A stretch of DNA of 64,000 bases from Todiramphus chloris collaris (GCA_025345505.1 JANVCC010000020.1:51323523-51387522), one strand, 5' to 3'. Numbered from the stretch's first letter, positions 37,601-51,568 are shown. Notes: generated by a model from the letters alone, not told the origin. Made by a program: numbers and translations.

Positions 37601-40600
37601 TATTGGAAAAAATGTGTTGTTAAGATCTAGAAAGAAGTAGAACAAACACATACACACTTGCCTATGTTCCTCTGTCTAGGAATGCTCCATAATCATGCAA
37701 TTTGGACAGTCATCTGATGGTACAGCGGTCACTCCTCCCCTCACCAGAGCAGGGCTTTGCATTACTCACTGAAAGTGGTTTATTTTCCTGCCTGAGAAAG
37801 GCTTGTGGCTGGTGATTTACACCCTTTTCCAGATTACCCTAGTTAAAAATTCATGCCTTTCTAACACTGGTGAATAGCATCCCTTTTCTGCACTTTCTGG
37901 TGAATCTGGATTTCCTCTGTAGCCTTAGTGCTCCACATTGCTGCTGTACCCTTCCTTGCTTTCCATGAGCTACGGCCTATCTTTCCTGCTGGCCTGATTA
38001 GCACCAGTTAGCTGAAACCCAAATAATAGCACAGCATTTTTACTGAAAGGATTTCAAAGATTAATCAAACCTCTCATAGCTCGTATGTATGGCAGTAAAA
38101 ACTGAGGTACAAGCTGGTAGAGCAGGATTAGTTAAAAACCTCAGCACCAGAACACGTTGCTTGTAATTTGTGATGGTGACACATCCTTTTTCTCTTTTGG
38201 ACTTTTTGGATGATGTAATGTTAGGTGTTCTCTCAGGAGGTGGCATGTTACAGAGCTGAACTGCTCTTGCCTTTTCCTTCAGTTGTCCCAGCTGTAACAT
38301 TCTAGAATATCTGAGCTATCCTCTTTGAAGCAGTGTCCTAGCGTAAGAAGCAATTGGGGTTTCTTTAATCAAAATGCCTCAAGGTGCTCATTTCCTCAAG
38401 CAAGTGGATTTGGCTTTCTAACAAAGTATGGCTGTGAGAGCCCTCCCCGTACAGACGTTTTTTCTTTTTCTGTTTTCTGAGCTGTGTTACTCTGCTACTA
38501 CTCTTGTGTTGCAAAGGCAGGAAGGCTCCCAGATTTCCTGTCTTTACCTGATGAACATCACTTAGCATCCAGCCTGAAGACTTTGTCAGGATGAAAACAA
38601 TATTGGTCTTTGCAGGTCTCATTTATTTAAGAGAGTCAAACTTCTTTCTTTTCAAAGTGCTTCTCTTTAGCTTTCATTTCCTGTGCACAGAGTAGCTTTG
38701 TCTTGAGTACAATAATTAAGTTGTTGACCTTCCTTAGAGGTCAAACATAGCTTCCCTTTAGAGAAAGATAAAAACAAGCAATAATAGATACTTCGACTGG
38801 GCTAAGATACTTGGTCTGCATATCTGTGATGTTGCTGTATTTTCCGATGGATATTTTTCCCAGGATAATTCAGGGTGACATGCTGTTGATTCAATTATTT
38901 TGGTAAGTACACAGTATCTACTGAAGTTGTATTTTCCTTATTCTTTTTGAGAAATAAATATTCCCCTCTAACTACATCAGAGAATGTGAGGTAGGACGTG
39001 TATTCTCTAATGAGAATGTTTTGTGTGATTTTAACATGTCCTTTTACTCTTTTTAATGTTTTTTTTTCCTCTAATCTTCTGAAAAAAAAATTTTTTTCAA
39101 GATCAAAGATAATAATGGAGAAGCCCAGGCATCCTCAGGCATTATACAAGCCAAACTGCCATTCTTTTTATGTTGCTTTTCTTTTTACGTATAAACATTT
39201 AAATTCTCCTTCTTTTTAAATGATCTGTGACTAACTTTCATGTTTATTTAATTCTCATTTACTTGTTTTTAAATATGACTGATAATTGATACCAGTGTTC
39301 CTAATGGTTTCACATTATGTTCCACATGTTATATAAAATGTTCTCAGCAATTCAATTCCCAGTAGCTGTGCCTGTGTGAGTAAGCAAGGCACTTGGATCA
39401 CCTGATTAGTCTCAATATTAGTAGTGGGTTTGCCTCCTTTTACATAGAAATTTGAGATCTTGTCCATGGCATGGAAGTTGCAAGGGCCACATTATCCTTT
39501 AAAAAGTGGGTAAGAAATAGAAGTCTCCACAGGTGGAAAAAATCTGTTAATTCCATTGATCTGGGGATTTATTGTTGATTTGTGCAAATGGTGATAGATG
39601 CTGGGATTGTACAGCATGTGGGAGGAAGGAAAAGCAAATAGAGGCACTCCATCCTCCATAGCAAAATAGGCTGGGCCATCCTTAATACTTATGAATAATT
39701 AAACCTTCTGTTCCAAATTCTCATATTGCCTGTACCCTCCTCATTCCTTCCAGAAATCTCTTTTAGGCTTTTAGTTTCTTTTTTGGTGCAGACACTAAAA
39801 TTAATTCTGAAAGTGCGAGTATGTATATAGCCATAAAAAAAACCCCTAAATATACGTGTACTCTTGGAAGCAAGCGAACTAACTCACATCACAGCTGAGA
39901 CCGAGTGTTCACTCCATCTCTTGCTGTTATGGCACTTCATAGTTGTTAATACACGAGCAATGCCCTCCTCATTCACCAAAACCCTTAAATTCATCCTACT
40001 TGTCCCATCATGGTGAATTAAAGTTAAATATGCCTTAATTAAAGGGGGGCTGGGTGGAATAAAGTAAAACCTAAGCAAAGCATCTTTTTTGTTCAGAGGC
40101 AAAAAAGCAATGCTGGTATCTAATTTTGGACCCCTAGGAAATGCCTTGATACTGACGTGGTCAGCACCATGTGAAAACTTAGCAAGAGATGTATTCTCCA
40201 CTGCCAGCAGTCGTTCAGACTTGTGTGGGCACCCCTCAAAACCCCTAAGTAGAAGCTATGGTTGCAGTTCTTTCAGCCTTTTTAGGACTTTGTAGGTAAA
40301 TGTGGTCCAGCGGCAGCAAAAGGCAGTTCTGGTTTTAATAAAGATTAAAAAATATTTTTGAATGACCCTCCTTGTTCCTTACTATTATAGAGTATTAAAA
40401 TATAAGAGCGCAGCCAAGGAGAATAGAAAACAAAGAGAAAAGCCTTTAAAAAAAATTCCACAATTTTATACCCTTTCCCTACTAACCCACCACAGAATTC
40501 AAGGGTGGGGGTTTCGAGGGCTGAAAGAATCTTCACATGGTGCCAGAAATTCCCCACAGATCTCTCTGGTCCCTCCACATTTGTCTATTTAAAGCAAACA

Positions 40601-42645
40601 CATTGTGTTTTAGATGCTAGTTTAGATCCATTTTCCATATGAGGAGGTGGGATGTAATTAATTAACTGTTCTTTTGATTTCTAAGTATCACATGTAGATT
40701 TCATGAGGGCATGTACTTTTGACAGAGGCTAGAAGAAGAAAATAAAATACAAGCTGCACCTCTTAAATCTTCTGGGTACAAATGATGGATCAACAGGGGA
40801 TTATCATGTGTATTTTATTGCTACCAATGCTGATTGAGTCACATGAGTGTTAGTACAAACCTAGGAAAAAAATCTGGATGAAATCACAGTAACAGAGTTT
40901 AAAGTGTTTATTTTAGTCATAATTGCACTGTTTTTACATAACGTCTTTGATCTGTAAGTTGAAAAGAGGCAAAGCCAGTAGTCCACAGTAGAAGTAACCA
41001 AAGATAAACTTCTCTGTAGAGTTTAAGAAGATCAAGTCTGTAGTCAGAGAGACACACATGGACATGTACAGCAGGGAGGTGAAACATAGACTCCTGCATG
41101 CCAAAAATTACAATTCACTGCCATTTCAGCTAATGAAGTCCCTTTTCTGGATTTTATAGTGACTGCTTTTATTTTAACCTTTATGTGGATCATCTACTAG
41201 AGGAAATCCAATGTAACAAAGCAGTCCTGTAAAATGAGGGCAAAACCTTTACACCTCCCATCCAGCATGACAAAAATAAATAATAACGTTCCCAAACTGG
41301 AAAGGCCAGTTAAGTCCTCCATGCTCTTCATCAGCACGGAGTTCCAGCTGCCCTTGCTCCATGGCCCTGTTGGCCATAGGTGGTCCTGGAGACCCTTAAG
41401 AGTGCCCCCTTCAGACTGGGAGCCAAAGTTGCTATCACAAGAGTAATTTAGTTGCCTATGGCAACTTAGTGACCAAAATGCCTCTGCCTTGCAGAAACAG
41501 CAAAGTCCTGTGTGTCTGCTCTCCCACCAGTACTGAATTTGCTCATCAACCTGCAGACCTAAGGAGCTGCAGCACGTAAGCAACTGGCCTGTGACCTCTT
41601 GGGTCAGGGAATGAACCAGAATAAACAAGCCCCATAGCCCATCTTTTTTTTTTCTTTTTCCTTCCCCTAAAGCTGAAGAACACCTCCTAACTGAAATGCT
41701 TGCAGACTGAGGACATAATGATAGTGTTTAATTGCACAAGCCCTTTGCCATCTTCATCTGTACCCAGAGAAGAGAGGAGGCTTGTAAAGGAGCTATTGCC
41801 TTTTTGCAAGATCTGCTGATGTAGATGGGAAAACAGGCTAGATTTCTGTCACAAAAGTGCTTTCTCGGGTCCCTCTTCCTCCAGATGGCTAAGTATGTTT
41901 AGTCCATTCAGTGGATCTCTCCCCTTATACTTGGTGAAAATGTATGAGCATGCTGCTTGATTGTTCTTTGCTTTTTTTTCTTATGCAGTTTTCCAAAGTG
42001 ATTTGTGGATGCTTTCACAGAGGCTGACTCCCAAAGCCCCATCTGAATGAGCAGAGGAAAAAGTAGGTTCCTTTGTGGGGCATTTCAGAGCCAGAGCCTA
42101 CCAAAGCTGCACCAAAACGCTCTCATGAAAAATTCCCCTCTTACTCATCTCCAGGAGAGACCCAGGGATGTTCTAGGCTAATAGAGGCCCATGTGAATCC
42201 TCCCATCCCTCTACCATCCCATACACTGTTGGCACACACATGCATGTTATTGCAAAAGCAAATCACACTTTTAATGGCAAATGTTTCAAAAACAAAGCTC
42301 TAAAATTCTTAATACAGTTATTTAACTTAAAATGAATTGTTTAGGTTGTTTCCCTCCACATACCCCACCCCCATTAACTTATTCTTGAGGGGAATGTATT
42401 TATGAAGCCATGTGCTTCTCACATGGTTGAGGCTAAAAATAACTTTAGAAACTCTTTCCAGCTAAAACTTATTTGAAAATCCAGTTTGCTAGCCTAACAC
42501 AGGCTATAACTGGTCCCTTAGCCTGGTTTGTTTATTTGTAATGATAGCCTTGACTAGTCTTTTGAGTGCTAACTATTTCTGGATTTCCTATACTCTGTTT
42601 AATAAACTATATATATACACACATTCCTGAGCCTAAAGAAACCCG

Positions 42646-42657
42646 CCCCCCCCCCCC
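42646..42657. repeat. C12 homopolymer
   Basis: Twelve consecutive C residues just after a short TA/CA microsatellite (about 42608-42622). Confidence 0.9.
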
Positions 42658-42921
42658 AAATTACACACAAAATTTATTTTCTCTGTACAGTCTGAACTTC
42701 TGCTTGGGCAACAGGCAAACTTACTTCTCTCATAAATGCACATGTGCACTGTGGAGACAGGAAGAATCAGCCCAAGTTTCTTGTTTGGTTTGGTTGTTTG
42801 GATTTTTTTGAGAGGTTTATCTGACATTGCAAGTATATTGTCTAAGTACTGAACTATTTTTCCCAGGTTCTTTTTGTCAGTGATCAGCAAATCAGATGCT
42901 ACAAGATGTCTGAACCCTCAT

Positions 42922-42991
42922 GGGTCAAATCCTTCTTCCATTTAATTCAATATGAGTTTTGTCATTCATTTTAAAGCCAAGACTGTAGCCC
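42922..42991. repeat. Ancient palindromic dispersed repeat, copy 2
   Basis: Begins GGGTCAAATCCTTCTTCCAT and continues with ATTCAATATGAGTTTTG, ending in a GCCAAGACTGTAGCCC region. It aligns along its length with the 51496 copy (GGGT-AAATCCT, TCC, GAG-TTTG, GCCA blocks in the same order). Its own terminal inverted repeat is more eroded than in the other copies. Confidence 0.55.
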
Positions 42992-44045
42992 ATAATAGAC
43001 AATTATGCAATCCCTGGATGAAAGGGATGTTTTCTCCTTGCCTTAGATAATTAAGTCTAATGGAGAATCTTTCCATTCCCATCACTAGTTCTTTTTTTTT
43101 AATTGGTCTTGAGATGACAGTGTCTAGAGCTCCAAGGGTTGAAATCCTTTAGAAAGGAGATTTTTCAGATGGTAGGGCTGAAACAGGCAGCAACAGGCTG
43201 CTAAGAAAAGTGAATATATTGTCTGTAGGCTCAGGAACTGCACAGGAATCCATCTGTCTACTGAAAGAAATGCAACAGTCCATGGTAAAATCTAGATGTA
43301 AAACCACTGATTTTGCTAGTGTTATGCTGTCTGTGGAAGAGATTTTGGTCTCATAAAAGTGCTTAGATTTATGGAGAAATTATTTGTCTTCTGGTTTTAA
43401 TACTTTTCTCTCTGAATCCCACTACTCATTTCTACAGTCCTAAGCATCATTTATTACAAAGCATACTCCTTTTTGCTTTTGGAAGTCATGTAATTTAATG
43501 GTGCTGCATTCTCTCTGTCTAAATTATACAGAAAAGGTCATTTTCCTTTGTGTAAACCATATGCCATTTTAACTGGACATTACTCTGTCCTCTTGCATGT
43601 CTTCTCCGTTCCTTCCTTTTGGTCCTTCTAGATTCCTTCTTACATGGGAAAGTTCCCTTGACCCTGGTTGTCAGGTGGAATTTTTCATCTATTGCTTTCT
43701 AGTTTTGATTTAGTCACTTAAAACACCATCTGAAATGACAGCAAAGGAATATTTTCAGCATTATTTTCCCCCCATCCTTCACAGCTTTTTCTTCTGAGCA
43801 CTTCTCCCCAAGCAACTGTTGATTTTCCACACTGGCACCCAGGTTAGTAGGGTTCCCGTATCATCCAACAATGGATGCATGGGAGTATTTTTGCAATATC
43901 GTTTCTGTTATGTTTTTCTACTCTGACTTTCTTCATTGTTGCATTGTCTGTTCGGAATGGAATATTTTCCTTCAGCTTTCTTAAGCTTTATCAGTTTCAT
44001 GTTATCTGCAAATTCAGCACATAACTTCTCAGGTTTTCTATATAA

Positions 44046-44060
44046 ATATATATATATATA
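44046..44060. repeat. AT dinucleotide microsatellite
   Basis: Uninterrupted alternating A and T, followed by imperfect CACACATATATG sequence. Confidence 0.9.
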
Positions 44061-45248
44061 CATACTCATGCACACATATATGTGAGTATTATTCTTTTTT
44101 TTTTTTTTAATTTTCACTGTTTAAATCATTTTTAGTCAGCAGTAGAATTTTGCCATTTCAACCATGATTGTTCAGTTTATTTAATAATCTCTGGTAAAAG
44201 TCTTTCTGCAAGGCCAAGTAAGCTTTGTCTGTTATTTTGCTGAAACAGTCCAAGAATGCTAGTGGACTGGAGAAGTATCAGATCACTTTTCTTGTTATGC
44301 TTGCAAGTCCTCCATTTCTTTTAACAATCAGATCAACTATTTTACTTGGTACTGATGTCTACAATAAGTAGAAGCCATTACAGATACAACCACTGCACTA
44401 CATGAACCAGAACTGTTCCTAGGCTAACTGCTTCCAAAAGGATTACCATGTGTTTTCTAGAGACAGAATTGAAAGCTCCCATACTTAACTCATTTGGAAA
44501 AATACTGCAGCCTTGATGATCACAAGGAGGAGACAAAACAGAGCAATTTAAACACGTTCTTTTTTCCCCAAGATGCTAAATGCTGGTTTAAATTAGTTTA
44601 TTGGGCAGCCATATAACATAGGTGAGTTTGTTTGTGATTCCTGGGGTGGGGTTCAGGATCAGCACCCTTAATCATTGCTAACATTTTTGTCATCTAATGC
44701 ATCAACAGCCAACAGCATTTAGTTTCACTAAAGTTGATCTCTTCAGATCTAATATCTCAGATTGTATTATTAGCCATGAAGACCACGCCTTCTAGTACTT
44801 TTATATCCTGTATCTGTTTTACAGTCAAAGAGTGTGATTTTTTTTATTAATTGAAACTTTTAAATTAGTGAAAGCCCTCATGGAGGTGAGTTTAACAGCG
44901 AAAGATGCTTTATACTGGTATAGATTACTGCTGCAGATTGGAACATATTTTATGTTTGCATCGTCTCTTCCTGCAGAGAGAGGGCAGTTGCGCCACAGTA
45001 TTTTAAGTATCCCAGTTTCAAATCAGAAGACTTAAAGTCATACAAAACCCCTCTGTCGTTTAACCTCAACGAACCATCGGGAGTTAAAAGGTCAGAAATC
45101 AAAGTATTTCAGTAACTACATGCTAAAAACTAGCATTTGATACAAAATTATTTGTTAATGGAATTTTAGATGGTTGGAGGGGGTGAGGTACAGGCTACAA
45201 AAGGCAGGAAATTAAGAGTTAGCACTGCCCTGTGCAGCATCACCTTCT

Positions 45249-45266
45249 GTGTGTGTGTGTGTGTGT
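45249..45266 (+). repeat. TG dinucleotide microsatellite
   Basis: Nine TG units ending in TCTGCGTG. Alternating purine-pyrimidine sequence of this length can adopt Z-DNA under supercoiling. Confidence 0.92.
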
Positions 45267-45667
45267 CTGCGTGCCCGCGCATTGGAACCGGTGCTCTGTT
45301 ACACGCCATACGTTGTGGGTTTGGCTGCTCATAGGTTGTCTACACAGCCTAGTTTTTGCAGCCACATCTGACAGTAGTGGCCTCCAAACTACGTGGATTC
45401 TGCAGTGCCAAATGCCACCGTGGGCAAGACTCCTAAATGCAGGTTTTAGGCCTCTTTGAAGCAGGCTGGACAGCACTGTTGGCTGCAAATAACCAGAGCT
45501 AAGGAGGTGGGAGCTAAAATCTGAAACTCCTGGGGTTTGTCTTCTGCTTTGGAGCCTCTTTGACTTCATTATTTCCTCTATATATGTCAGCATTAGAAAT
45601 GCAAGTTTTAAAAAAATATTCCACTAATTTAATACACCCACATAGCTTGAAGTTTGATAGCTTTAAG

Positions 45668-45685
45668 AAAAAAAAAAAAAAAAAA
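45668..45685 (+). repeat. A18 homopolymer
   Basis: Eighteen consecutive A residues with no recognisable retrocopy upstream. Confidence 0.92.
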
Positions 45686-45987
45686 GTGATCATGAGATTA
45701 ATTACAAGAGCAGAACAACGAATAATACTCCAGGCTCTAACTACCACAACCCCCACAGTGATTAAATGCACAGACAAAAGCTTATGTGCATTTGGTCCCA
45801 AACTTAGTGCAAGTCCAAGGGATTAGAGGCAGGTATCCGAGGACAAAATCTGGTTTATTGTTTGGCAGGGACAGGGATTTAGAAACCCCATCTACTGTCC
45901 CATCCATGAAAAATCAAAGGACAGCAAGCAGCAGACAAAGTTCTGTTCTCTTTGAAAGAAAGAGCTGCCAAAATGTTCGTGTCAGGC

Positions 45988-46011
45988 TTTTTTCTTTTTT
46001 TTTTTTTTTTT
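45988..46011 (+). repeat. T-rich homopolymer (one C interruption)
   Basis: A run of T residues broken once by C at 45994. Confidence 0.9.
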
Positions 46012-46259
46012 CCTTTGGGCAGACAGAGATGGGTTGTGGCTGAGCTGCTCACAGCCTCACCCTCATCCAGGGAGCACAACTGGTGGGTCCCAACCAGAAA
46101 GTGCAAAGAGTTTATTAAGCATGCATGTGTTTAGAGGAGCCCTGTAACAGGCTGTGTGCAGGGGGTTGTTTAAGCATATTGATGATTTGGAGTGTTTTCT
46201 TCAGCATCTCGTTATTTCCTTTAATGAAACCACTGGCAATGAGGGGTTTTGGTTTTGGG

Positions 46260-46284
46260 TTTTTTTTTTTTTTTTTTTTTTTTT
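46260..46284 (+). repeat. T25 homopolymer with T-rich tail
   Basis: Twenty-five T residues followed by further T-rich sequence to about 46309. On the minus strand this reads as a long poly(A) and may mark an old retroinsertion. Confidence 0.92.
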
Positions 46285-47083
46285 GTTTTCTTTTATTTTC
46301 TTTTGAATTTCTAAAAAGCATAATTTCAGCAATTTTTCTCTGTTCTTACACACACATACAGAAATTGCTTTAGACAGGAAGAATTTTTTAAATTGAGTTA
46401 GGCTTGAATCAAATAAATGAAAACCTATTTTTAAAAAGCACTGTGGTACTTTGCATTCTTAAAAAAATTCTTGTATTCCCAATTGTTTTTCAGTAAACTT
46501 TCATCGGTCTGTTTAAAGTTCTGCAAGTGTGAATATTCATATTTCAAACATCTGGCTTGCAAATCAAGCATTGCAGAAGTACTATATCCTTGCTTACTAC
46601 AGAATTGTCAGTAAAACTTCAGCAACAACCAACTTCTTTCCTCACCAATGGCCGTTTCTGCATTATTCACACAAATACGCTTTTTTTCCATTGGCTAGAA
46701 TGGCAGCAGAATCCATCCTGAAATAGCGTCATCCTGGTTTAATCCATGACAAGAGATAAACAAATAGGCCCTTTGAAATTAGTTTCCTCTTTTGTGTCCC
46801 ATTTGTTGTCTGAAGCAGGTGTCAATTGGATCTTTTCCTGTCTCTCTGTGGTTGAAAAGAAACATGTAGTAGTTAAACCCACTTGTAAATTGTAGTATTT
46901 TACAGGCAAACTCCCCCAGGATTCTACTAAAAAGATACTTGAGATCAAGTGCCAGAAGTCAAAAAAGGGTTAATTTGCTCCCCCCTCCATCTCTCCATTT
47001 CTCATTCTGTTTCAAGTTATTTCTTGTTTAAAAAAGATCCCTTTAGTGTCTCCGTATACAGTAAAAAGGCTCTTCATACACAA

Positions 47084-47112
47084 GGGTCTGATCCTGCCTG
47101 CACTGAAGATCA
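47084..47112. repeat. Fragment of palindromic dispersed repeat
   Basis: GGGTCTGATCCTGCCTGCAC followed by TGAAGATCA resembles the left arm of the palindromic repeats at 42922 and 51496. No right arm is visible. Confidence 0.35.
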
Positions 47113-50100
47113 TTTATTTGTAAATCATTGAAAAGAATTTCCTTTCATAGTGGGCCCAACCACAAATTTCCTATTTTCTTGAGCCAATAATCTTATCAGC
47201 CACCTGCTTTGTCGATCCAGTGCTAGAAACAGCCTCAGAGTTTTTAACCTTGTGAAGAGGTGACTCTGGAACTAAAACTGCAAGAGGCTGGCCCAAATCC
47301 CCTGCCATTTGAGAAGACTGGGGGACTAGCCAGAAAAAAAATACCAACAGCAGCTTCAATAGCAACAATAAGCCCACACATCCCATGTTTTAAGAGAATG
47401 CCATTATGTATAAGAAAATGCACTGGAAATGTATAAACTGTTGGGCGATGTTACTCCATAAAATGGACATTTACACCCAGTGAAATGGAAGGCTAAACTC
47501 CGAGCTTGATCAGATGGGGGTGTGTTGTTACTCAGTGGCACTTGCCCTTTTTTTGCACCCAATCTTTCTAAAGCCTCCAAAGAGAATTTGTGTAGGGTTG
47601 CACCACCTCCTGAAGGCAAATCTCACTACAATCATCAGGATGTTATCAATAAACAGAGAAGAAAAATCTTGGTTGTTGCTTAGCAGCAAATAATTGTCTC
47701 AGGCAGCAAGGTGGAGCTCCAGGTATTGCTTTTTCAATGCCATTTTGCTTCACACTTGGTGTTGTCTTCAGGATACTAGAGAATCAAAAATCTACAGACA
47801 AGTCAGCTGCCTTGAATTAACACGTACTTTAATCTTTAATGAGTCTCTCAGTGACATGTACCAAAGCGTTGCACATTCAAACTGTTCTCCTTCCCTCCCT
47901 CCCTCTCTGGTAAGTGCTGAGCACTGCTGTAAACTCTCCGTAGCCATGCAAAGGGGAGCCTCCAGCCAGCCCAGCCCTCTGTCTCCCACTGACCACAGCA
48001 CTTTCTCCAAAACTTCTGCCTCTGTCAGAACCAGGAGACCTCTTTGTGTGATTTCCCCAGGCACTGGTGGATAGCTATGCTCTCTCCTTGCTCTTCAGTG
48101 GTACACACCAGGTGTCAGGTCTGCTGCAGAGGCTCTCTGGGCACCTTTCTGCAGCTTATTTCTGTGCTTTCACCATCTCATCCAGATCCATTGATACTTT
48201 TACCATCCGACCATAGACAGTAGGTGAAACTTTTGCTATCCAAACTGTACTTGAGAACACCAGCAATGTGCACATTTGTTTGCCAGACAGTATGCTTGAA
48301 GTTGGGTAGCAGAGAATGTTTTTCTTAGAATTAAATACTTTAGAGGAGAGGCCCCAGATTCTGTTTTCTTTCTTCATTACTTTATTTGACATAATATCAT
48401 CCTTTAAAGGCACATTTCAAATTATTCCTGTCCTCTGCTAGCTGGGACATTCTCCAGGAAGTCTCTCACCCTGGTATTACAATGATCATTGCAGGTGCTG
48501 GGGTACCACAAACATGGGCACCCCTATGTTAAAAGCTTTCCTAAGGGAGGACACAAAAAACAGCCTGCCCTTAACACTGGTGGAAGGAGCATCTAATCAA
48601 ACTGCCCATCTTTAGTCTAGCAAAAAATAGTCTAAGACCTCAGCAATTTAATAAAAAACAGTAAGAGAAGGGACACATGCTAGTTTAAATGATTTCTTCG
48701 CCTGCAGTAATAACTGTGAGCCCATTCCCACTGTTTCCATACAGCATTCCAAACGGCTGTGTAACAGATATGCCATCACTGAGCACATTGTCACAGTCCC
48801 TACAGGAAAGAGATTTACTTTGCACAAGAGTTTTTTTCCTGCATCTCAGCAAACACACACGTTTTTTAAAGACTGTTGCAGATCATTCAGACATCTCTGT
48901 AGAGAATACAGCAATTGTCAGCAGGCTCAGATTTGGGGTACCAATGGGCCTCACAGAATGAGGTGAATGGCAGGGAAAAACCTGCCCTCACTCTCCATGT
49001 TTCTGCCACCTTTGCTGAACAAAGTCTCTCTGTAATGACAGGACTGTGGCATTTTTCCACTTGCTTTTGTACATGGTATCGAATATTTATCCGGAAACAT
49101 TCACGGGAGATTCCATTATGGAAAAGAAGAGAATATTTATCACTAATACTACTTAGCTCCTGAAGCACTGGCTCAAAACTGAGCTGAGGAAACCTCAGAG
49201 TAATTTTAACACTCTAGTATTACAGGCATTAAAATATACAGGTTTCAAAACCAAATGTTTCATTGGCATAATTTGGACTTGACAAAGCACTGCACAAAGA
49301 TACTAATAAATCCAGAGCATTAGCTATCAAGTAGAAGAACTGATTTAGTAAGAAAAATAAAATATAACCCCTGAAGCCCCTATCCAGGAGGCATAACAGG
49401 ACTAGAAAGACTACCTGTGCTAGTAAAACAACTAGCTGGAGTCTGAGTCACCTTGCACAGGCTGTGCTCCAACCATGTTAAATCAACTAAGGGAAGCCTG
49501 GTGATACTTATCACCTGAAGCCACCAAAAAATGAGCTATATGTTCTTTACCTTCTCTGTGGGAATGAAAGGGAGACAGATGAAATCATTCTGGGTTTTTT
49601 TGAGACAGTCAGCCCTTCATCTCACCTACCTTCAAAGCATCTGTTGTGAAATCTTCCTTTCCCTTCTCTGCTTCAGAGCTGTCCTTCAGCCACTCAGCTG
49701 GCTTTCTGATTTTTATTTTTTAAAAAAATCAAGTTCCTGATCTCCAGAGTCACAAAAGTAGTCTTGAAAAAAAGACAATTGCAAGCTAGTAATGTTATAT
49801 TTTCCCCAGGGAAGTGAAGGGTTGAAAGCCATAGTTGTGGAAGGTGTGAATTGTTCTGTTCATCTCTATTTCTTTATGTTTTTAACTATCAGAAGGGCTG
49901 CTCATCTGCTATGCTGCTGAACATAAGACAAGACTTGTTAGAAGTGACCAGCCAACTCAAGCCTTGGGCACACAATCCCTTATGGTGATGTTCAACTTTT
50001 TCACACATCAGCTGGACCAGGGCCACCTCCTCACTCTGCTTTTAGCTCCCACCAGACATGTTCATGTAAAGCTCCTTCTCTACAGCACCCATTACCATGC

Positions 50101-51495
50101 ATCTGCAGACAGCCTGTGTAGGTGATCTGCCACATTATTCATTATTATATGTAACAATTTAAATTTTATTATAAATTCGGCTGAGCCAGTTTAATGGATG
50201 AGCCAATTTTATGGCTCACTGCTGCCAAAACATGGGACTGCCTCCCTGCTCCAGGTCAGGGAGCCAGCTCTGCCACATGGCTGGCACCACAGCCAGAAAA
50301 ACCACCAGGAAAGTGCTCACTTCAGCTGATGTGCTTTGACTCGCTGAACCAAGGTAACCCAATCAGGTGTCTGAGCCGTTGCTCCATTTGTAGCACTCAT
50401 CTCAGCTAAACCAATCCAGGCACTTCTGCAGTGATACAACTGTGTTCAGACAAAAAGGGCTGGCTGGTTTCACTGTATTTCTCTAAAGAGGCAAAAATTG
50501 CCTTGTGGCAAGCTCTTATGAAAGTCAGCAGAATTTAGGCTCTTTGGGCGCTTTTGAAAAATGTTGCCCGACTTGCTGATTCCCACAGTCCCGTACTGCC
50601 GCATCTTGGCAAATGCTACAGCACAGTTGCACATCATCAGTACAAAAATGTGCAGCATATTGAAAAGTGAAAACGTGGCAGAGTGTAAAATAAACAGAAT
50701 TTAGTATTAAAAAAAAAAAAAATAAAGTAAGGGGAGGGAAACTGGGCTGGATTGTTTTTTCCATTTCCATATTCCATAATTCAGACTACTCATTATACAT
50801 TTACGCTTTTGCCTCAAATCTTAATAAAGTAGCCGCTGAATTTCCAGTCTGTCACACAAGGTGCTGCACAATTCAGAAATCTTGACCCATCTGTTAGGCC
50901 CAGCTGGTGGCAAGATAGGTAGACAGAAAGGAAAGCACCAGTCTAGGAGGAGCAGGAAAATGGAGAACTCTTAAGCTAACCAGTTAATCAGTTCTTTTGA
51001 GAAGATGGTGGTTACTATTCAAGTCATAATTTATTGAGATAAAGGAACTGTGCATCACAGAAAGACTTAGGTTGCCTGCAGGGGAAGGTTACTCTTTTTT
51101 TTCTTTCCTTTTTTTTTTTTATATATATATAGATGACCCTTGTTTGTGCATTTGCAGCCTATAGCTAAGAGGTTGGAGCTAGAAGCTAATCAGCCATTCT
51201 GTCTCCTATCTGCTGATCTGCTGGTGTTGGGGGAAGGGGAATGTGGGCAAACAGGCATTAAATTCCACTGGCAGGCGACAGGGAAGGTATTCCTTGATAA
51301 GCAGCATCCAAGATGATGAGCTGTAAAGCACAGGCGCTGTGAGGAAGCAGAGGAAGAGGCAGGGAAAGCTTTAGCCATCTGTCTCAACCTAGCCTTGCTC
51401 AATGCTTGCCAGAGCAGAGGTCACCACCAACAATAATAACCCTCAAGAAGCCAGACGTATGCTTTCCATTCACCAATAATCTACAAAGCGTCTTA

Positions 51496-51568
51496 GGGTG
51501 AAATCCTGGCTCCTCTGAAGTAAACGGGAGCTTTGCCAACAACTTCAGTGGAGCCAGGTTTTCATCCC
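51496..51568. repeat. Ancient palindromic dispersed repeat, copy 3
   Basis: The clearest copy of the family. The left arm (51496-51520, GGGTGAAATCCTGGCTCC plus TCTGAAG) is mirrored by the right arm (51542-51568, ACTTCAGTGGAGCCAGG plus TTTTCATCCC) around a 21-base spacer. Both arms contain CCTGGCTCC-like and CTGAAGT words on opposite strands. Confidence 0.7.

Larger units (their letters stand above)
28067..42921. other. Intergenic desert, central part
   Basis: No supported gene. It holds a purine-rich stretch (about 29680-30010), a weak CR1-like fragment near 30990-31030, a probable CR1-like 3' tail (32221-32280), and a palindromic element (32936-33001). It also holds an ACA/poly(A) tract (34580-34606), a 13-base direct repeat at 37008-37020 and 37032-37044, and a run of 12 C (42646-42657). 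A 75-codon + frame at 31633-31860 is lysine-rich and has no recognisable domain. Confidence 0.65.
42992..51495. other. Intergenic desert with simple repeats
   Basis: No supported gene. Simple-sequence tracts cluster here (44046-44060, 45249-45266, 45668-45685, 45988-46011, 46260-46284, A-rich at 50707-50722, T-rich then TA at 51092-51131). A fragment of the palindromic repeat type is at 47084-47112. Open frames touching these tracts encode poly-Lys, poly-Phe or poly-Thr/His and are artefacts. Confidence 0.7.
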
